Shown here piece after piece: positions 7,420-16,337 of a stretch of 64,000 nt of DNA. Every line of letters starts with the position of its first letter. Position 1 is the first letter of the stretch. The position numbers and the translations under genes are program-made. The DNA comes from Mycolicibacterium sp. CR10 (GTDB lineage Bacteria; Actinomycetota; Actinomycetes; Mycobacteriales; Mycobacteriaceae), in contig NZ_STGE01000002.1 of the NCBI RefSeq assembly GCF_005222675.1, positions 1 through 64,000 of the forward strand, in the 5' to 3' direction. The notes beneath the pieces are model-generated. The model was given only the letters and a program-made list of their open reading frames with translations, ran no database searches and was not told the origin of the DNA.

Positions 7420-9047
7420 CAACCCTTCTGGCGCAATCCGAGACGATCGGCAACCCGGTCGCCAACATCGGCATCTTCAGCCTGTTTGTCGTCGTCACGA
7501 TGATCGTGGTGATCCGGGCCAGCAAGAAGAACGCCACCGCCGATGAGTTCTTCACCGGCGGGCGCGGGTTCTCCGGCCCGCAGAACGGCATCGCCATCGC
7601 CGGTGACTACCTGTCGGCGGCGAGCTTCCTCGGCATCGCCGGGGCCATCGCGGTCTACGGCTACGACGGCTTCCTCTACTCGATCGGCTTCCTGGTCGCC
7701 TGGCTGGTGGCTCTCCTCCTCGTCGCCGAATTGATGCGCAACACAGGCAAATTCACGATGGCCGACGTGCTCAGCTTCCGCCTCAGGCAGCGGCCGGTGC
7801 GGATGGCCGCGGCCACCAGCACGTTGACGGTGTCGCTGTTCTACCTGCTGGCCCAGATGGCCGGCGCCGGAGGTCTGGTGGCGCTGCTGCTGGACATCCA
7901 GAGCCGGACGGGCCAGTCCGTCGTCATCGCGGTCGTCGGCATCCTGATGATCGTCTACGTCTTGGTCGGCGGCATGAAGGGCACCACCTGGGTGCAGATC
8001 ATCAAGGCCGTCCTGCTGATCCTCGGTGCGGGAGTCATGACCATCATGGTGCTCGCGAAGTTCGGCCTGAACTTCTCCGAGATCCTCGGCTCCGCTCAGT
8101 CGGCGATCAGCGGTGCCACCACCGCGGGTGTGGCCGACCGTGACGTGCTCGCGCCGGGCGCGCAGTACGGCGGGTCGTTCACCTCACAGATCAACTTCAT
8201 CTCGCTGGCAATCGCCCTGGTGCTCGGCACCGCGGGCCTGCCCCACGTGCTGATGCGCTTCTACACCGTGCCCACCGCCAAGGAAGCACGGCGAAGCGTC
8301 GTGTGGGCCATCGCGCTGATCGGCGCGTTCTACTTGTTCACCCTGGTGCTGGGTTACGGCGCGGCGGCTCTGGTGGGCCCGGACAAGATCCTGAGCGCGG
8401 CAGGCGGGGTCAACTCGGCGGCACCGCTGCTGGCGTTCGAGCTCGGCGGCGTGATCCTGCTCGGCGTCATCTCCGCGGTGGCGTTCGCCACCATCCTCGC
8501 GGTGGTCGCCGGTCTGACCATCACCGCGTCGGCGTCGTTCGCCCACGACATCTACGCGAGCGTGTTGAAGTCGCACAAGGTGACCGAGGACGAGCAGGTG
8601 CGGGTCTCCCGGATCACCGCGGTGGTGCTTGGCGTGTTCGCCATCGGCCTCGGCATCCTGGCCAACGGGCAGAACGTGGCGTTCCTGGTGGCGCTGGCGT
8701 TCGCGGTCGCCGCGGCGGCGAACCTGCCGACGATCGTGTACTCGCTGTACTGGAAGCGGTTCAACACCCGCGGCGCGTTGTGGAGCATGTACGGCGGTCT
8801 GATCTCGACCATCGTGCTGATCGTCTTCTCCCCGGCGGTGTCGGGTGCGAAGACCTCGATGATCCCCGGCGCCGACTTCGCGTGGTTCCCGCTCGCCAAC
8901 CCGGGCATTGTGTCGATCCCGCTGGCATTCATCCTGGGCATCGTCGGAACCCTGACGTCGCCCGACGACGAGGACCCGAAGGTCGCCGCCGAGATGGAGG
9001 TGCGGTCGCTCACCGGGATCGGCGCCGAGAAGGCCGTCGCCCACTAG
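7416..9047 (+). CDS. Cation:acetate/monocarboxylate symporter, copy 2
   Basis: This 543-residue SSS-family transporter closely resembles ActP/MctC: GDYLSAASFLGIAGAIAVYGYDG, FTMADVLSFRLRQRPVR, LVGGMKGTTWVQIIKAV and GLPHVLMRFYTVPTAKEARRS. It has about 13 hydrophobic helices and should take up acetate, pyruvate or propionate with sodium or protons. It lacks the large loop of the copy at 5107, so the two probably differ in affinity or regulation. It is translationally coupled to the DUF485 gene, and a 21-bp-stem terminator follows the stop codon. Confidence 0.92.
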   Translation: MTTLLAQSETIGNPVANIGIFSLFVVVTMIVVIRASKKNATADEFFTGGRGFSGPQNGIAIAGDYLSAASFLGIAGAIAVYGYDGFLYSIGFLVAWLVALLLVAELMRNTGKFTMADVLSFRLRQRPVRMAAATSTLTVSLFYLLAQMAGAGGLVALLLDIQSRTGQSVVIAVVGILMIVYVLVGGMKGTTWVQIIKAVLLILGAGVMTIMVLAKFGLNFSEILGSAQSAISGATTAGVADRDVLAPGAQYGGSFTSQINFISLAIALVLGTAGLPHVLMRFYTVPTAKEARRSVVWAIALIGAFYLFTLVLGYGAAALVGPDKILSAAGGVNSAAPLLAFELGGVILLGVISAVAFATILAVVAGLTITASASFAHDIYASVLKSHKVTEDEQVRVSRITAVVLGVFAIGLGILANGQNVAFLVALAFAVAAAANLPTIVYSLYWKRFNTRGALWSMYGGLISTIVLIVFSPAVSGAKTSMIPGADFAWFPLANPGIVSIPLAFILGIVGTLTSPDDEDPKVAAEMEVRSLTGIGAEKAVAH

Positions 9048-9059
9048 CCCAACCGTTCG

Positions 9060-9118
9060 CCGAAATGGCATTCCAGCAGGCAAATCGCGAGAAGCGACCT
9101 GCTGGAATGCCATTTCGG
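9060..9118. terminator. Perfect 21-bp stem terminator hairpin
   Basis: Bases 9060-9080 and 9098-9118 are exact reverse complements (the right arm begins CCTGCTGGAATGCC) around a 17-base loop. It starts 13 bases after the symporter stop codon and ends 19 bases before the next gene. Confidence 0.75.
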
Positions 9119-9137
9119 CGGAATAAGGGAGGTGCTG

Positions 9138-10331
9138 GTGCCGCTGTCACTGAGCGTGCCGAGGTCCAGATACTCGATGGCTCTGCTCGCCTACGCGTTC
9201 GCCGCGATGATGGTGGGCACGACGCTGCCCACCCCGATGTATGCGCTGTTTGCCGACGAGTTGCACTTCCGGGTGCTGACGACGACGGTCATCTTCGCGA
9301 CATACGCGGGCGGTGTGTTGTTCGCGCTGCTGGCGTTCGGGCGGTGGTCCGATGCCATCGGCAGGCGACCGGTGCTGCTGGCCGGAATCGGCTTCGCAGT
9401 CTCCAGCGCCATCGTGTTCCTGCTCGCCGATTCGGTGACAGAGTTGCTCATCGGCCGGGTCCTGTCGGGACTGTCGGCGGGAATCTTCACGGGAACGGCC
9501 ACCGCCGCGGTCATCGAGGCCGCACCGCCGGCGTGGCGTGACCGCGCTGCTGCCGTCGCCACCGTCGCCAACATCGGCGGCCTGGGGATCGGTCCGTTGT
9601 TGGCCGGGGTGCTGGTCCAGTACGCACCACGTCCCCTCGACCTGAGCTTCGTCGTGCACCTGGTGCTGGCTGCGGTCGCCGCCGTCGCCGTGTTGGCGGC
9701 TCCTGAAACCTCACCTCGGACCGGTCGCCTCGGCGTGCAACGGCTGTCCGTCCCGCCCGAGGCTCGATCGGTGTTCATCGTGGCGTCACTGGCCGCGTTC
9801 GCCGGTTTCGCGGTGACCGGGTTGTTCGCCGCCGTCGCGCCGTCGTTCCTGCTGAACGTCGTCGGGATCGACAACCACGCGCTCGCGGGCCTGATCGCCG
9901 GCTCGGTCTTCCTCACGTCGGCGGTCGCGCAGGTGGTGGCTCGCCGCATGGAGCCGCACCGCGCCATGGCTGCGGGTTCGGCGATCCTTGTTGTCGGTAT
10001 GGCCATTCTTGCTGCGGCACTGCACTTCTCGTCGTTACCAGGTCTGATCGCCTCGGCTATCGTGGCCGGCGTCGGTCAGGGGATCAGCTTCAGCCGCGGG
10101 CTCGCCGCCGTCGCGGAACGCACCCCGGTCGATCGTCGCGCCGAGGTCAGCTCGACATACTTCGTGGTCGCGTACGTGGCGATCGCACTGCCGGTGGTCG
10201 GGGAGGGTCTCGCCGCGCAGGCCTGGGGGTTGCGCACCGCGGGGGTGACCTTCGCGGTGGCGGTGGCGGTGCTCGCAGCAGTCTGCCTCGCGGCCATCCT
10301 CGTCCGGGACAAACAGCCCGCCGCGGTGTGA
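9138..10331 (+). CDS. MFS transporter
   Basis: The 397-residue protein has 12 hydrophobic segments. The loop between helices 2 and 3 (GRWSDAIGRRPVLL) is the MFS motif A, and GRVLSGLSAGIFTG matches the fourth-helix region of drug:proton antiporters. It is probably an exporter of a small hydrophobic compound; the substrate is not predictable. GTG at 9138 is chosen because AAGGGAGG (9125-9132) would overlap the alternative GTG at 9132. It lies alone between a terminator and the leaderless gene at 10379. Confidence 0.85.
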   Translation: MPLSLSVPRSRYSMALLAYAFAAMMVGTTLPTPMYALFADELHFRVLTTTVIFATYAGGVLFALLAFGRWSDAIGRRPVLLAGIGFAVSSAIVFLLADSVTELLIGRVLSGLSAGIFTGTATAAVIEAAPPAWRDRAAAVATVANIGGLGIGPLLAGVLVQYAPRPLDLSFVVHLVLAAVAAVAVLAAPETSPRTGRLGVQRLSVPPEARSVFIVASLAAFAGFAVTGLFAAVAPSFLLNVVGIDNHALAGLIAGSVFLTSAVAQVVARRMEPHRAMAAGSAILVVGMAILAAALHFSSLPGLIASAIVAGVGQGISFSRGLAAVAERTPVDRRAEVSSTYFVVAYVAIALPVVGEGLAAQAWGLRTAGVTFAVAVAVLAAVCLAAILVRDKQPAAV

Positions 10332-10366
10332 GTGCTTCTACTCAGGCGGGGGCGCCGCAACGCACC

Positions 10367-10372
10367 TAGATT
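10367..10372 (+). promoter_or_regulatory. -10 element of leaderless acyltransferase gene
   Basis: TAGATT is followed by 6 bases and then ATG at 10379, the leaderless geometry. Confidence 0.55.
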
Positions 10373-10378
10373 CGGTTC

Positions 10379-11725
10379 ATGAGCGTCGTCACGATGTTCC
10401 CCCGCCCTGCAGAGATCGAGGCGAACACGCCGCCCGACCGTGACCGGGCGATCGACGTCATCCGGATCGCCGCGCTCGTCGGCGTCGTCGTCGGCCACAC
10501 CGTAATGGCCACCAGCACGGTGCGCAACGACGTCTTCATCTGGAGCAACCTGCTCACCGCGTCGCCGGTGTTCCAGGCTCTGACGTGGTTGTTCCAGATC
10601 ATGCCGCTGTTCTTCTTCGCCGGCGTGGCCGCATCCGTGCAGTCGTGGACGCCGGGCACCAGCTGGGGCAACTGGCTGATGCGTCGGTGCACGCGGCTCT
10701 ACCGGCCGGTGTTCCACTACCTCGGGTTCTGGGCGGTCACCCTTGCGGTCCTGCGGCTTATCCTGCCGGTGCACATTTACGAACCCATCGCCGGGATCTC
10801 CATCCAGCTGTTGTGGTTCCTCGGCGCGTACGTCTTGGTGCTCGCGGCGGTACCTGTGCTCGCACGGATCACCGCCATTGGCCGATTCGTGGCAGCGGTT
10901 GCCGCCGTCTACGGCGTCATCGCGGTCGTCGACGTCATCCGGATTCACACCGAGCAGTGGTCGGCACTGGGTTACCTGAACCTCATCGTGTGGTTGATCC
11001 CCGGCATGTTCGGGGTGGCCTACCGTCGCGGCCTGCTGTCCGCCCGGGCGGCCCTGCGGGTAGGCGTCACGATGTTCGCCGTCAATGTGGCGCTACTGGC
11101 CTGGGGGCCCTACGAGCTCAGCCTCGTCGGCATCGAGACCCAGCAGCTCAAGAACATGTCGCCGCCGTCGCTGCTACTCGCCGGGCACGCGATCATGCTG
11201 TGTGCGTTGGCAATTGCGGCTGCTCCGGCAATCACGAGGTGGGCTCGCCGGCCACGGGTGTGGTGGCTGACCGTGATCGGCAACTCCGGGGCGATGACGC
11301 TGTACCTCTGGCACATTCCTGCCCTGCTGGGGATGCACCTGGCGTTCGACTACCTCGGCTACCCACGCTTCGATCCGGACGCCTCGAACTTCGTCGTGCT
11401 CTCGGCGCTGCAACTGCTCGTCATGGCGGCGCTCGTCGCCACCGCGTTCGTCACGCTGCGGCCGTTGGAGAACGCCCCTCTGCCGCTCTGGGACGGTGGG
11501 TTCGTCGCGCGGCCGGGGCTCCGGAGCGCCGCGGTGGGGATCCTGCTGTGCACGGCGGGTGCGGCGACGCTGGCGTCAGTCGGCTGGGGACTGAAGGAGC
11601 AAGGGCTGCTCTGCGTCGCAGCAATGCTGGTGGCGTTGGCCGGCGCCCGCACCCTCGCCGCTAGATCGCCGTCGAACGAGAGCCGATTGTCCGACTCCTC
11701 AGCGCGGCTCGTCCCTCGCCGCTAG
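10379..11725 (+). CDS. Membrane acyltransferase family 3 protein
   Basis: The 448-residue protein begins with PDRDRAIDVIRIAALVGVVVGH, the characteristic first helix and His of the acyltransferase-3 (OafA/NodX-like) superfamily. About ten membrane helices follow, including MPLFFFAGVAASVQSW and TLYLWHIPALLGMHLAF near the C-terminus. Such enzymes transfer acyl groups to sugars or lipids at the inner membrane. Acceptor and donor cannot be predicted. An ATG at 10394 is an alternative start, but the leaderless -10 at 10367 supports 10379. Confidence 0.82.
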   Translation: MSVVTMFPRPAEIEANTPPDRDRAIDVIRIAALVGVVVGHTVMATSTVRNDVFIWSNLLTASPVFQALTWLFQIMPLFFFAGVAASVQSWTPGTSWGNWLMRRCTRLYRPVFHYLGFWAVTLAVLRLILPVHIYEPIAGISIQLLWFLGAYVLVLAAVPVLARITAIGRFVAAVAAVYGVIAVVDVIRIHTEQWSALGYLNLIVWLIPGMFGVAYRRGLLSARAALRVGVTMFAVNVALLAWGPYELSLVGIETQQLKNMSPPSLLLAGHAIMLCALAIAAAPAITRWARRPRVWWLTVIGNSGAMTLYLWHIPALLGMHLAFDYLGYPRFDPDASNFVVLSALQLLVMAALVATAFVTLRPLENAPLPLWDGGFVARPGLRSAAVGILLCTAGAATLASVGWGLKEQGLLCVAAMLVALAGARTLAARSPSNESRLSDSSARLVPRR

Positions 11726-11737
11726 ATCGTCGCCGGA

Positions 11738-11938
11738 CTAGCCGCTCTTGCGACGGAACTCGCGACGGTTCTCGACCGGGCCGTGCGCCCGTGGCTGCTT
11801 GGGTCCGCTGTCCGTGTGGGCCGAACCGCCGGCCGACTTGGCCTTCTTACGCTCGAGCGCCTCCCGGAACTTGCGCTTGGTGTCGTCCTCTGGAGGCTCA
11901 GAAGACCCCGAAGACCCAGCCGACTCCTTGGATGCCAT
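11738..11938 (-). CDS. DUF5302 small hydrophilic protein
   Basis: The 66-residue product is very hydrophilic, with an acidic/Ser-rich start (ASKESAGSSGSSEPPEDD) followed by KRKFREALERKKAK and a basic tail RREFRRKSG. The KRKFREAL core identifies DUF5302, a conserved actinobacterial family of unknown function. It has no membrane segment or signal peptide and is probably a cytosolic, partly disordered protein. The leaderless -10 (TACGCT at 11945-11950) supports the start. Confidence 0.75.
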   Translation of the reverse strand: MASKESAGSSGSSEPPEDDTKRKFREALERKKAKSAGGSAHTDSGPKQPRAHGPVENRREFRRKSG

Positions 11939-11944
11939 GAGCGA

Positions 11945-11950
11945 AGCGTA
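11945..11950 (-). promoter_or_regulatory. -10 element of leaderless DUF5302 gene
   Basis: The minus strand reads TACGCT, 6 bases, then ATG at 11938. Confidence 0.55.
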
Positions 11951-11978
11951 GCCCCCAGGTGACTGTGGAGCGTTGCGC

Positions 11979-12434
<456 letters not shown>

Positions 12435-12515
12435 CGACCCGGCCCGGTCTGGGATGATCGAACAGATGGCCCGGTTCTTCCCGATCGACGGCGACGTCCC
12501 CCACAGTGGCGGCCG

Positions 12516-13040
12516 ATGACGCGCTATGCCGCGTTTCTTCGCGGGGTGAATGTGGGCGGCGTCAACCTCAAGATGGCGGCGGTGGCAGCAGCCCTGGAGG
12601 GCGCCGGGTTCAAAAACGTCAAGACGATACTGGCCAGTGGCAACGTCCTGCTCGAGAGTCGATCCGCGGTTGCCGCGGTCAGGCAGAAGGCCGAGAAGGC
12701 GCTGCGTGACGAATTCGGTTATGACGCCTGGGTACTCGCCTACCCGGTGGACACGGTCGCCGAGATCTCCGCGGCGTACCCGTTCGAGCGAGAGGTCGAC
12801 GGCCACCACTCCTACGTCACCTTCGTCAGCGACGAGGACGTACTGCACGAGCTTGCGCTACTAGCCGATCAGACGGACAAAGCCGAGAAAATCCGACCCG
12901 GCGACGGCGTGATCTACTGGCAGGTGCCCCGCACAGCCACCCTCGAGAGCACCATGGGCAAGACGATGGGCAACAAGCGCTTCAAGTCGTCGACCACCAC
13001 CCGCAACCTGCGCACGATCGACAAAGTCCTGCGCGGATAG
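12516..13040 (+). CDS. DUF1697 family protein
   Basis: The 174-residue product opens with MTRYAAFLRGVNVGGVN, the hallmark of DUF1697 (YYAAFLRGINVGG...), and carries ILASGNVLLES and a C-terminal SSTTTRNLRTIDKV typical of the family. The family is cytosolic, with a ferredoxin-like fold and no assigned activity. Its stop codon TAG shares one base with the GTG at 13040, suggesting coupling to the methyltransferase gene downstream. Confidence 0.85.
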   Translation: MTRYAAFLRGVNVGGVNLKMAAVAAALEGAGFKNVKTILASGNVLLESRSAVAAVRQKAEKALRDEFGYDAWVLAYPVDTVAEISAAYPFEREVDGHHSYVTFVSDEDVLHELALLADQTDKAEKIRPGDGVIYWQVPRTATLESTMGKTMGNKRFKSSTTTRNLRTIDKVLRG

Positions 13041-13894
13041 TGCACGACCCAGATGGGAACCAGATGACCTCGCCAGGAAAACACAGCGCCGATCTGACCG
13101 GGGTACCCGAGACCGCCCTGATGACGCTGCTGGTCCGCGCGACCGAGGCCAGGCGCCCCGACTCGATCATCGACGACCCGATGGCCGTCCACCTCGTCGA
13201 CTCCATCGACTACGACTTCGCCAAGTTCGGATTCAGCCGTCGCCAGGATATGGCGTTGCGCGCGTTGGTGTTCGACAAGCATGCGCGTCGCTACCTCGTC
13301 GACCATCCCAAGGCCACCGTGGTCGCGCTCGCCGAGGGGCTGCAGACGAGCTTCTACCGGTTGAATGCGGCCGGGGTCGGCACCGAGTTCCGCTGGCTGA
13401 CCGTCGACCTGCCGCCGATGATCGACCTGCGCCGCAAGCTTCTTCCGGCCTCCGACCGGGTGCGGTTGTGTGCCCAGTCGGCGCTGGACTTCAGCTGGAT
13501 GGACCAGGTCGATCCCGAACACGGTGTGTTCATCACCGCCGAGGGGCTGCTGATGTACCTGCAGCCCGACGAGGCGATGTCTCTGATCGCCGAGTGCGCG
13601 GCACGCTTCCCCGGCGGCCAGATGATGTTCGATCTGCCACCCTCTGCCTTCGCCGCCCTGTCCCGGCGCGGCATGCGGACATCAATGCGCTACCGGGTAC
13701 CGCCGATGCCGTTCACGCTGTCGGTCGCCGAAGCGGCAAACCTGGTCAACACCGTGCCGGGGGTGCGCGCGGTCCACGACGTGCCCGCCGAACGCGCACG
13801 CGGAAACCTGATCAATGCGTTGTTCTGGACGGTTCAGCGGGTTCCGTTGCTCGATGCCGTCCGGCCGGTGATCACCTTGCTCGAGTTCGGCTGA
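13040..13894 (+). CDS. LCM-family O-methyltransferase (Rv1153c-like)
   Basis: The 284-residue protein resembles leucine-carboxyl-methyltransferase-type SAM enzymes (PPM1/Tcmp family): DLTGVPETALMTLLVRATEARRPDSIIDDPMA, VVALAEGLQTSFYRLN (SAM-binding loop), WLTVDLPPMIDLRRKLL, and VFITAEGLLMYLQPDEA. It should methylate a carboxylate or hydroxyl of an unknown metabolite in the cytosol. An in-frame ATG at 13064, with GGGA 7 bases upstream, is an alternative start that would remove eight residues. It is convergent with the GntR gene with no spacing. Synteny with Rv1153c supports orthology. Confidence 0.85.
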   Translation: MHDPDGNQMTSPGKHSADLTGVPETALMTLLVRATEARRPDSIIDDPMAVHLVDSIDYDFAKFGFSRRQDMALRALVFDKHARRYLVDHPKATVVALAEGLQTSFYRLNAAGVGTEFRWLTVDLPPMIDLRRKLLPASDRVRLCAQSALDFSWMDQVDPEHGVFITAEGLLMYLQPDEAMSLIAECAARFPGGQMMFDLPPSAFAALSRRGMRTSMRYRVPPMPFTLSVAEAANLVNTVPGVRAVHDVPAERARGNLINALFWTVQRVPLLDAVRPVITLLEFG

Positions 13895-14278
13895 TCATCC
13901 GAACGCTCTCTCCACGTAACGCAACGCCTCCCCCTTGTCGACCCCGAGCTTCCTCGCTGACGACACGAAGGTGTTGGCGGCTGTTGCCATCGCGGCATCG
14001 GCCGGATCCGAGCGCGCGACGAAAGTGCCGAAACGACCCCTCGTTTCGAGAATGCCCGCTGCTTCCAACTCTCGGTACGCGCGCGCCACGGTATTGACTG
14101 CCAGGTTGATCTGACCCGCCAGCTCGCGCACCGTCGGGAGCCGGGTTCCGGGGGCCAGCTGGCCATCCCGGATACCGCCGATGATCTGCGATCTGAGCTG
14201 GTCGAACAACGGCCTGGCAGCGTGCGGATCAACGCGTACCCAATCCCCCAATTCGGCCACGTGTTCAGTATCACCCAC
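13895..14278 (-). CDS. GntR/YtrA-type transcriptional regulator (Rv1152-like)
   Basis: The 127-residue protein has a winged helix-turn-helix ([62 protein letters not shown]) and only a short C-terminal dimerisation helix, the layout of the YtrA subfamily. Such proteins usually repress adjacent membrane or export operons. It is divergent from the sirtuin gene with an 18-base gap, so it may control both. No clear palindrome was found in that gap. Confidence 0.88.
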   Translation of the reverse strand: MGDTEHVAELGDWVRVDPHAARPLFDQLRSQIIGGIRDGQLAPGTRLPTVRELAGQINLAVNTVARAYRELEAAGILETRGRFGTFVARSDPADAAMATAANTFVSSARKLGVDKGEALRYVERAFG

Positions 14279-14284
14279 AACGGC

Positions 14285-14290
14285 TAGTTT
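14285..14290 (+). promoter_or_regulatory. -10 element of leaderless sirtuin gene
   Basis: TAGTTT, 6 bases, then GTG at 14297. Confidence 0.55.
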
Positions 14291-14296
14291 GGTGGG

Positions 14297-15013
14297 GTGC
14301 AGGTGACGGTATTCAGCGGTGCGGGGATCTCGGCCGAGAGCGGCGTGCCGACGTTCCGCGACGTCGAGACCGGCCTATGGGCCAAGGTCGACCCATACGA
14401 GATCTCCAGCGCCCAGGGCTGGCGGGCCCACCCCGAACGGGTGTGGGCCTGGTATCTGTGGCGCCACCACATGATGAGAGCGGTGGACCCCAACAACGCG
14501 CATCGCGCCGTCGCGGCCTGGGAGGACTACGCCGACGTGCACGTGGTGACCCAGAATGTGGACAACCTGCACGAGCGCGCAGGCAGCAACCAGGTGTACC
14601 ACGTCCACGGAAGTCTCTTCGAATTCCGTTGCGACCGATGCCAATCCGCGTATCACGGTGATGTGCCCACGATGCCCGAACCCGTGGAGTCGGTCGAGCC
14701 TCCGCGCTGCGAGGAGTGCGGGGGGCTGATCCGGCCCAACGTGGTGTGGTTCGGCGAGGCGCTGCCCGACGACGCATGGCAGCGCTCGGTCGAGGCCGTC
14801 GCCAACTCCGACCTGGTGGTCGCGGTCGGTACGTCGTCGGTCGTCTACCCTGCGGCCGGGCTGCCCGAACTGGCGTTGGCGAACGGTACGCCGGTAATCG
14901 AGGTCAACCCCGAGCCCACTCCGCTGTCGAAGAGCGCGACATTGTCGCTGCGCGAGTCGGCGGCGACCGTACTGCCGGGCCTGTTGCAGCGCCTGCCCGC
15001 GCTGCTGCGCTGA
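14297..15013 (+). CDS. cobB: Sirtuin, NAD-dependent protein deacylase (Rv1151c-like)
   Basis: The 238-residue Sir2 protein has the NAD motif [15 protein letters not shown] (residues 8-22), [12 protein letters not shown], catalytic His104 in VHGS, and a zinc site of Cys112/Cys115 and Cys138/Cys141. Tyr53 and Arg56 in WYLWRH form the Y-x-x-R pair that class III sirtuins such as SIRT5 and CobB use to bind succinyl- or malonyl-lysine, so desuccinylation as well as deacetylation is expected. It acts in the cytosol on metabolic enzymes. Promoter geometry indicates a leaderless mRNA. Confidence 0.92.
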   Translation: MQVTVFSGAGISAESGVPTFRDVETGLWAKVDPYEISSAQGWRAHPERVWAWYLWRHHMMRAVDPNNAHRAVAAWEDYADVHVVTQNVDNLHERAGSNQVYHVHGSLFEFRCDRCQSAYHGDVPTMPEPVESVEPPRCEECGGLIRPNVVWFGEALPDDAWQRSVEAVANSDLVVAVGTSSVVYPAAGLPELALANGTPVIEVNPEPTPLSKSATLSLRESAATVLPGLLQRLPALLR

Positions 15014-15016
15014 GGG

Positions 15017-15649
15017 TTACGCCGGCTTGACGGCGACGCCGCTGGCGAACTCGGCGACCGGAACCGGCACCCACGCGGGGAACGTCCAGTCTCGGTGGGC
15101 GCCGGTCACCCGGAAGCCCGCGCCGACGATCGTCTCCTCGGTGTGGCGGTGAGTATGGCAGTTTCCGAACATTCTCGGCCAGAGCGTCGCATCGGCGATT
15201 CTCTGCAGCCGGGCCCGTGGCCCAGCGCTCGCGACGTGTTCGAGGTAGCGCAGCTCGCCACCGGGCCGGAGCATCGAGAAGAGCTGCCCGACAACCTTTT
15301 CCGGATCATCGACGGAACAGAGCACCAACGAGCAGACCACCGCGTCGAAGTCCCCGGCCTCGGTGAACGTCTCCACGGTGCCGTTGTGGACCGTCACGGG
15401 GACCGGCGCGGCGGACGCCGCCTTTCGGGCCAGCACAGCGAGCCTGCGTTCGGGCTCGACCGCGACCACCTCGGTGACCGTGGCGGGATAGAACTCGAAG
15501 TTGGTGCCGGTGCCGGCACCGACCTCGAGGACCCGGCCCGATAGCCCGGTCAGGTTCTGCCGCCGGAGGCGCCGTAGCGACTCGGGCTCTCGCGATGACA
15601 TCGCGGTCCACAGGCGCGCGAAGAACGGATTATCGACGGTGTCGCTCAT
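15017..15649 (-). CDS. Class I SAM-dependent methyltransferase (Rv1147-like)
   Basis: The 210-residue protein has motif I VLEVGAGTGTNFEFYP, an acidic motif II (VVAVEPERRL) and motif IV FDAVVCSLVLCSVDDP, as in UbiE/METTL7-type enzymes. A hydrophobic, aromatic C-terminus (DWTFPAWVPVPVAEFASGVAV) suggests membrane or lipid contact. It overlaps the 3' end of the TetR gene by 20 bases and is last in the mmpL-tetR-methyltransferase operon. In M. tuberculosis the equivalent gene directly follows mmpL13b, so methylation of an exported lipid is a reasonable inference. Confidence 0.82.
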   Translation of the reverse strand: MSDTVDNPFFARLWTAMSSREPESLRRLRRQNLTGLSGRVLEVGAGTGTNFEFYPATVTEVVAVEPERRLAVLARKAASAAPVPVTVHNGTVETFTEAGDFDAVVCSLVLCSVDDPEKVVGQLFSMLRPGGELRYLEHVASAGPRARLQRIADATLWPRMFGNCHTHRHTEETIVGAGFRVTGAHRDWTFPAWVPVPVAEFASGVAVKPA

Positions 15650-16337
15650 CGACGACCTCTTTCAGCCAGGCCACGGTCTCGCGTGGCGATTCGGAGGGCG
15701 GTATCGCACCGGTCAGGATGTGTCCGCAGCAGACCGAACGCAGTACCCGATCGGCGAACTCCTCCACGTCTCCCCAGGGTAGGTAGGGACGCGAGATGAG
15801 CAACGCGGCGACGCCGTGCGCCGCGGTCCACAGCTCCAACGCCAAGGTGGTGGGGTCGGCCTGCGGATAGATTCCCTCATCGATCAACGCCTGCATCGAC
15901 GCACGCATGTGCACGAAGGCCGAACTGTTCAGCATCATGTCGACATCGCTGCCGGGACGGCCCTCCCCCATCGTCGCGATGCGGTACAGCTCAGGCGTTT
16001 TCAGTGCAAAGCGCACGTAGGCAAGCCCCTGTGCCCGCAGCACCTCGATCGGGGCTCGGGAGCCCTCCCCGACACCTGCGGCCACGGCCTGCATCTCCTC
16101 GTCGAGCTTCTCGAAGTACCGCGCGCACACCGCTTCGAGCAGCGCGTCCTTGTCCGCGAAATGCAGGTAGATCGACGGTGGTGTCACACCGACCAGCTGG
16201 GACACGGCGCGGATCGAGACCGCTTTGGCGTCACCGGTTTTCAATAGCAGCTCGGTCGTTGCGTCCAGGATCTCCTCACGCAGTTGATCACCCGATCCGC
16301 GGGGAGCGCGCCGCCGCCGAAGTCGTTGAACGCTCAC
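15630..16337 (-). CDS. TetR/AcrR regulator of the mmpL operon
   Basis: The 235-residue protein has an N-terminal HTH (REEILDATTELLLKTGDAKAVSIRAVSQLVGVTPPSIYLHFADKDALLEAV) and a TetR C-terminal ligand domain. It begins in a 4-base overlap with the end of the mmpL gene and is therefore co-transcribed with its probable target. The palindrome TTATCAGCGATAA in the mmpL promoter is its likely operator. The ligand is probably a lipid or drug exported by MmpL. Confidence 0.88.
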   Translation of the reverse strand: MSVQRLRRRRAPRGSGDQLREEILDATTELLLKTGDAKAVSIRAVSQLVGVTPPSIYLHFADKDALLEAVCARYFEKLDEEMQAVAAGVGEGSRAPIEVLRAQGLAYVRFALKTPELYRIATMGEGRPGSDVDMMLNSSAFVHMRASMQALIDEGIYPQADPTTLALELWTAAHGVAALLISRPYLPWGDVEEFADRVLRSVCCGHILTGAIPPSESPRETVAWLKEVVDERHRR

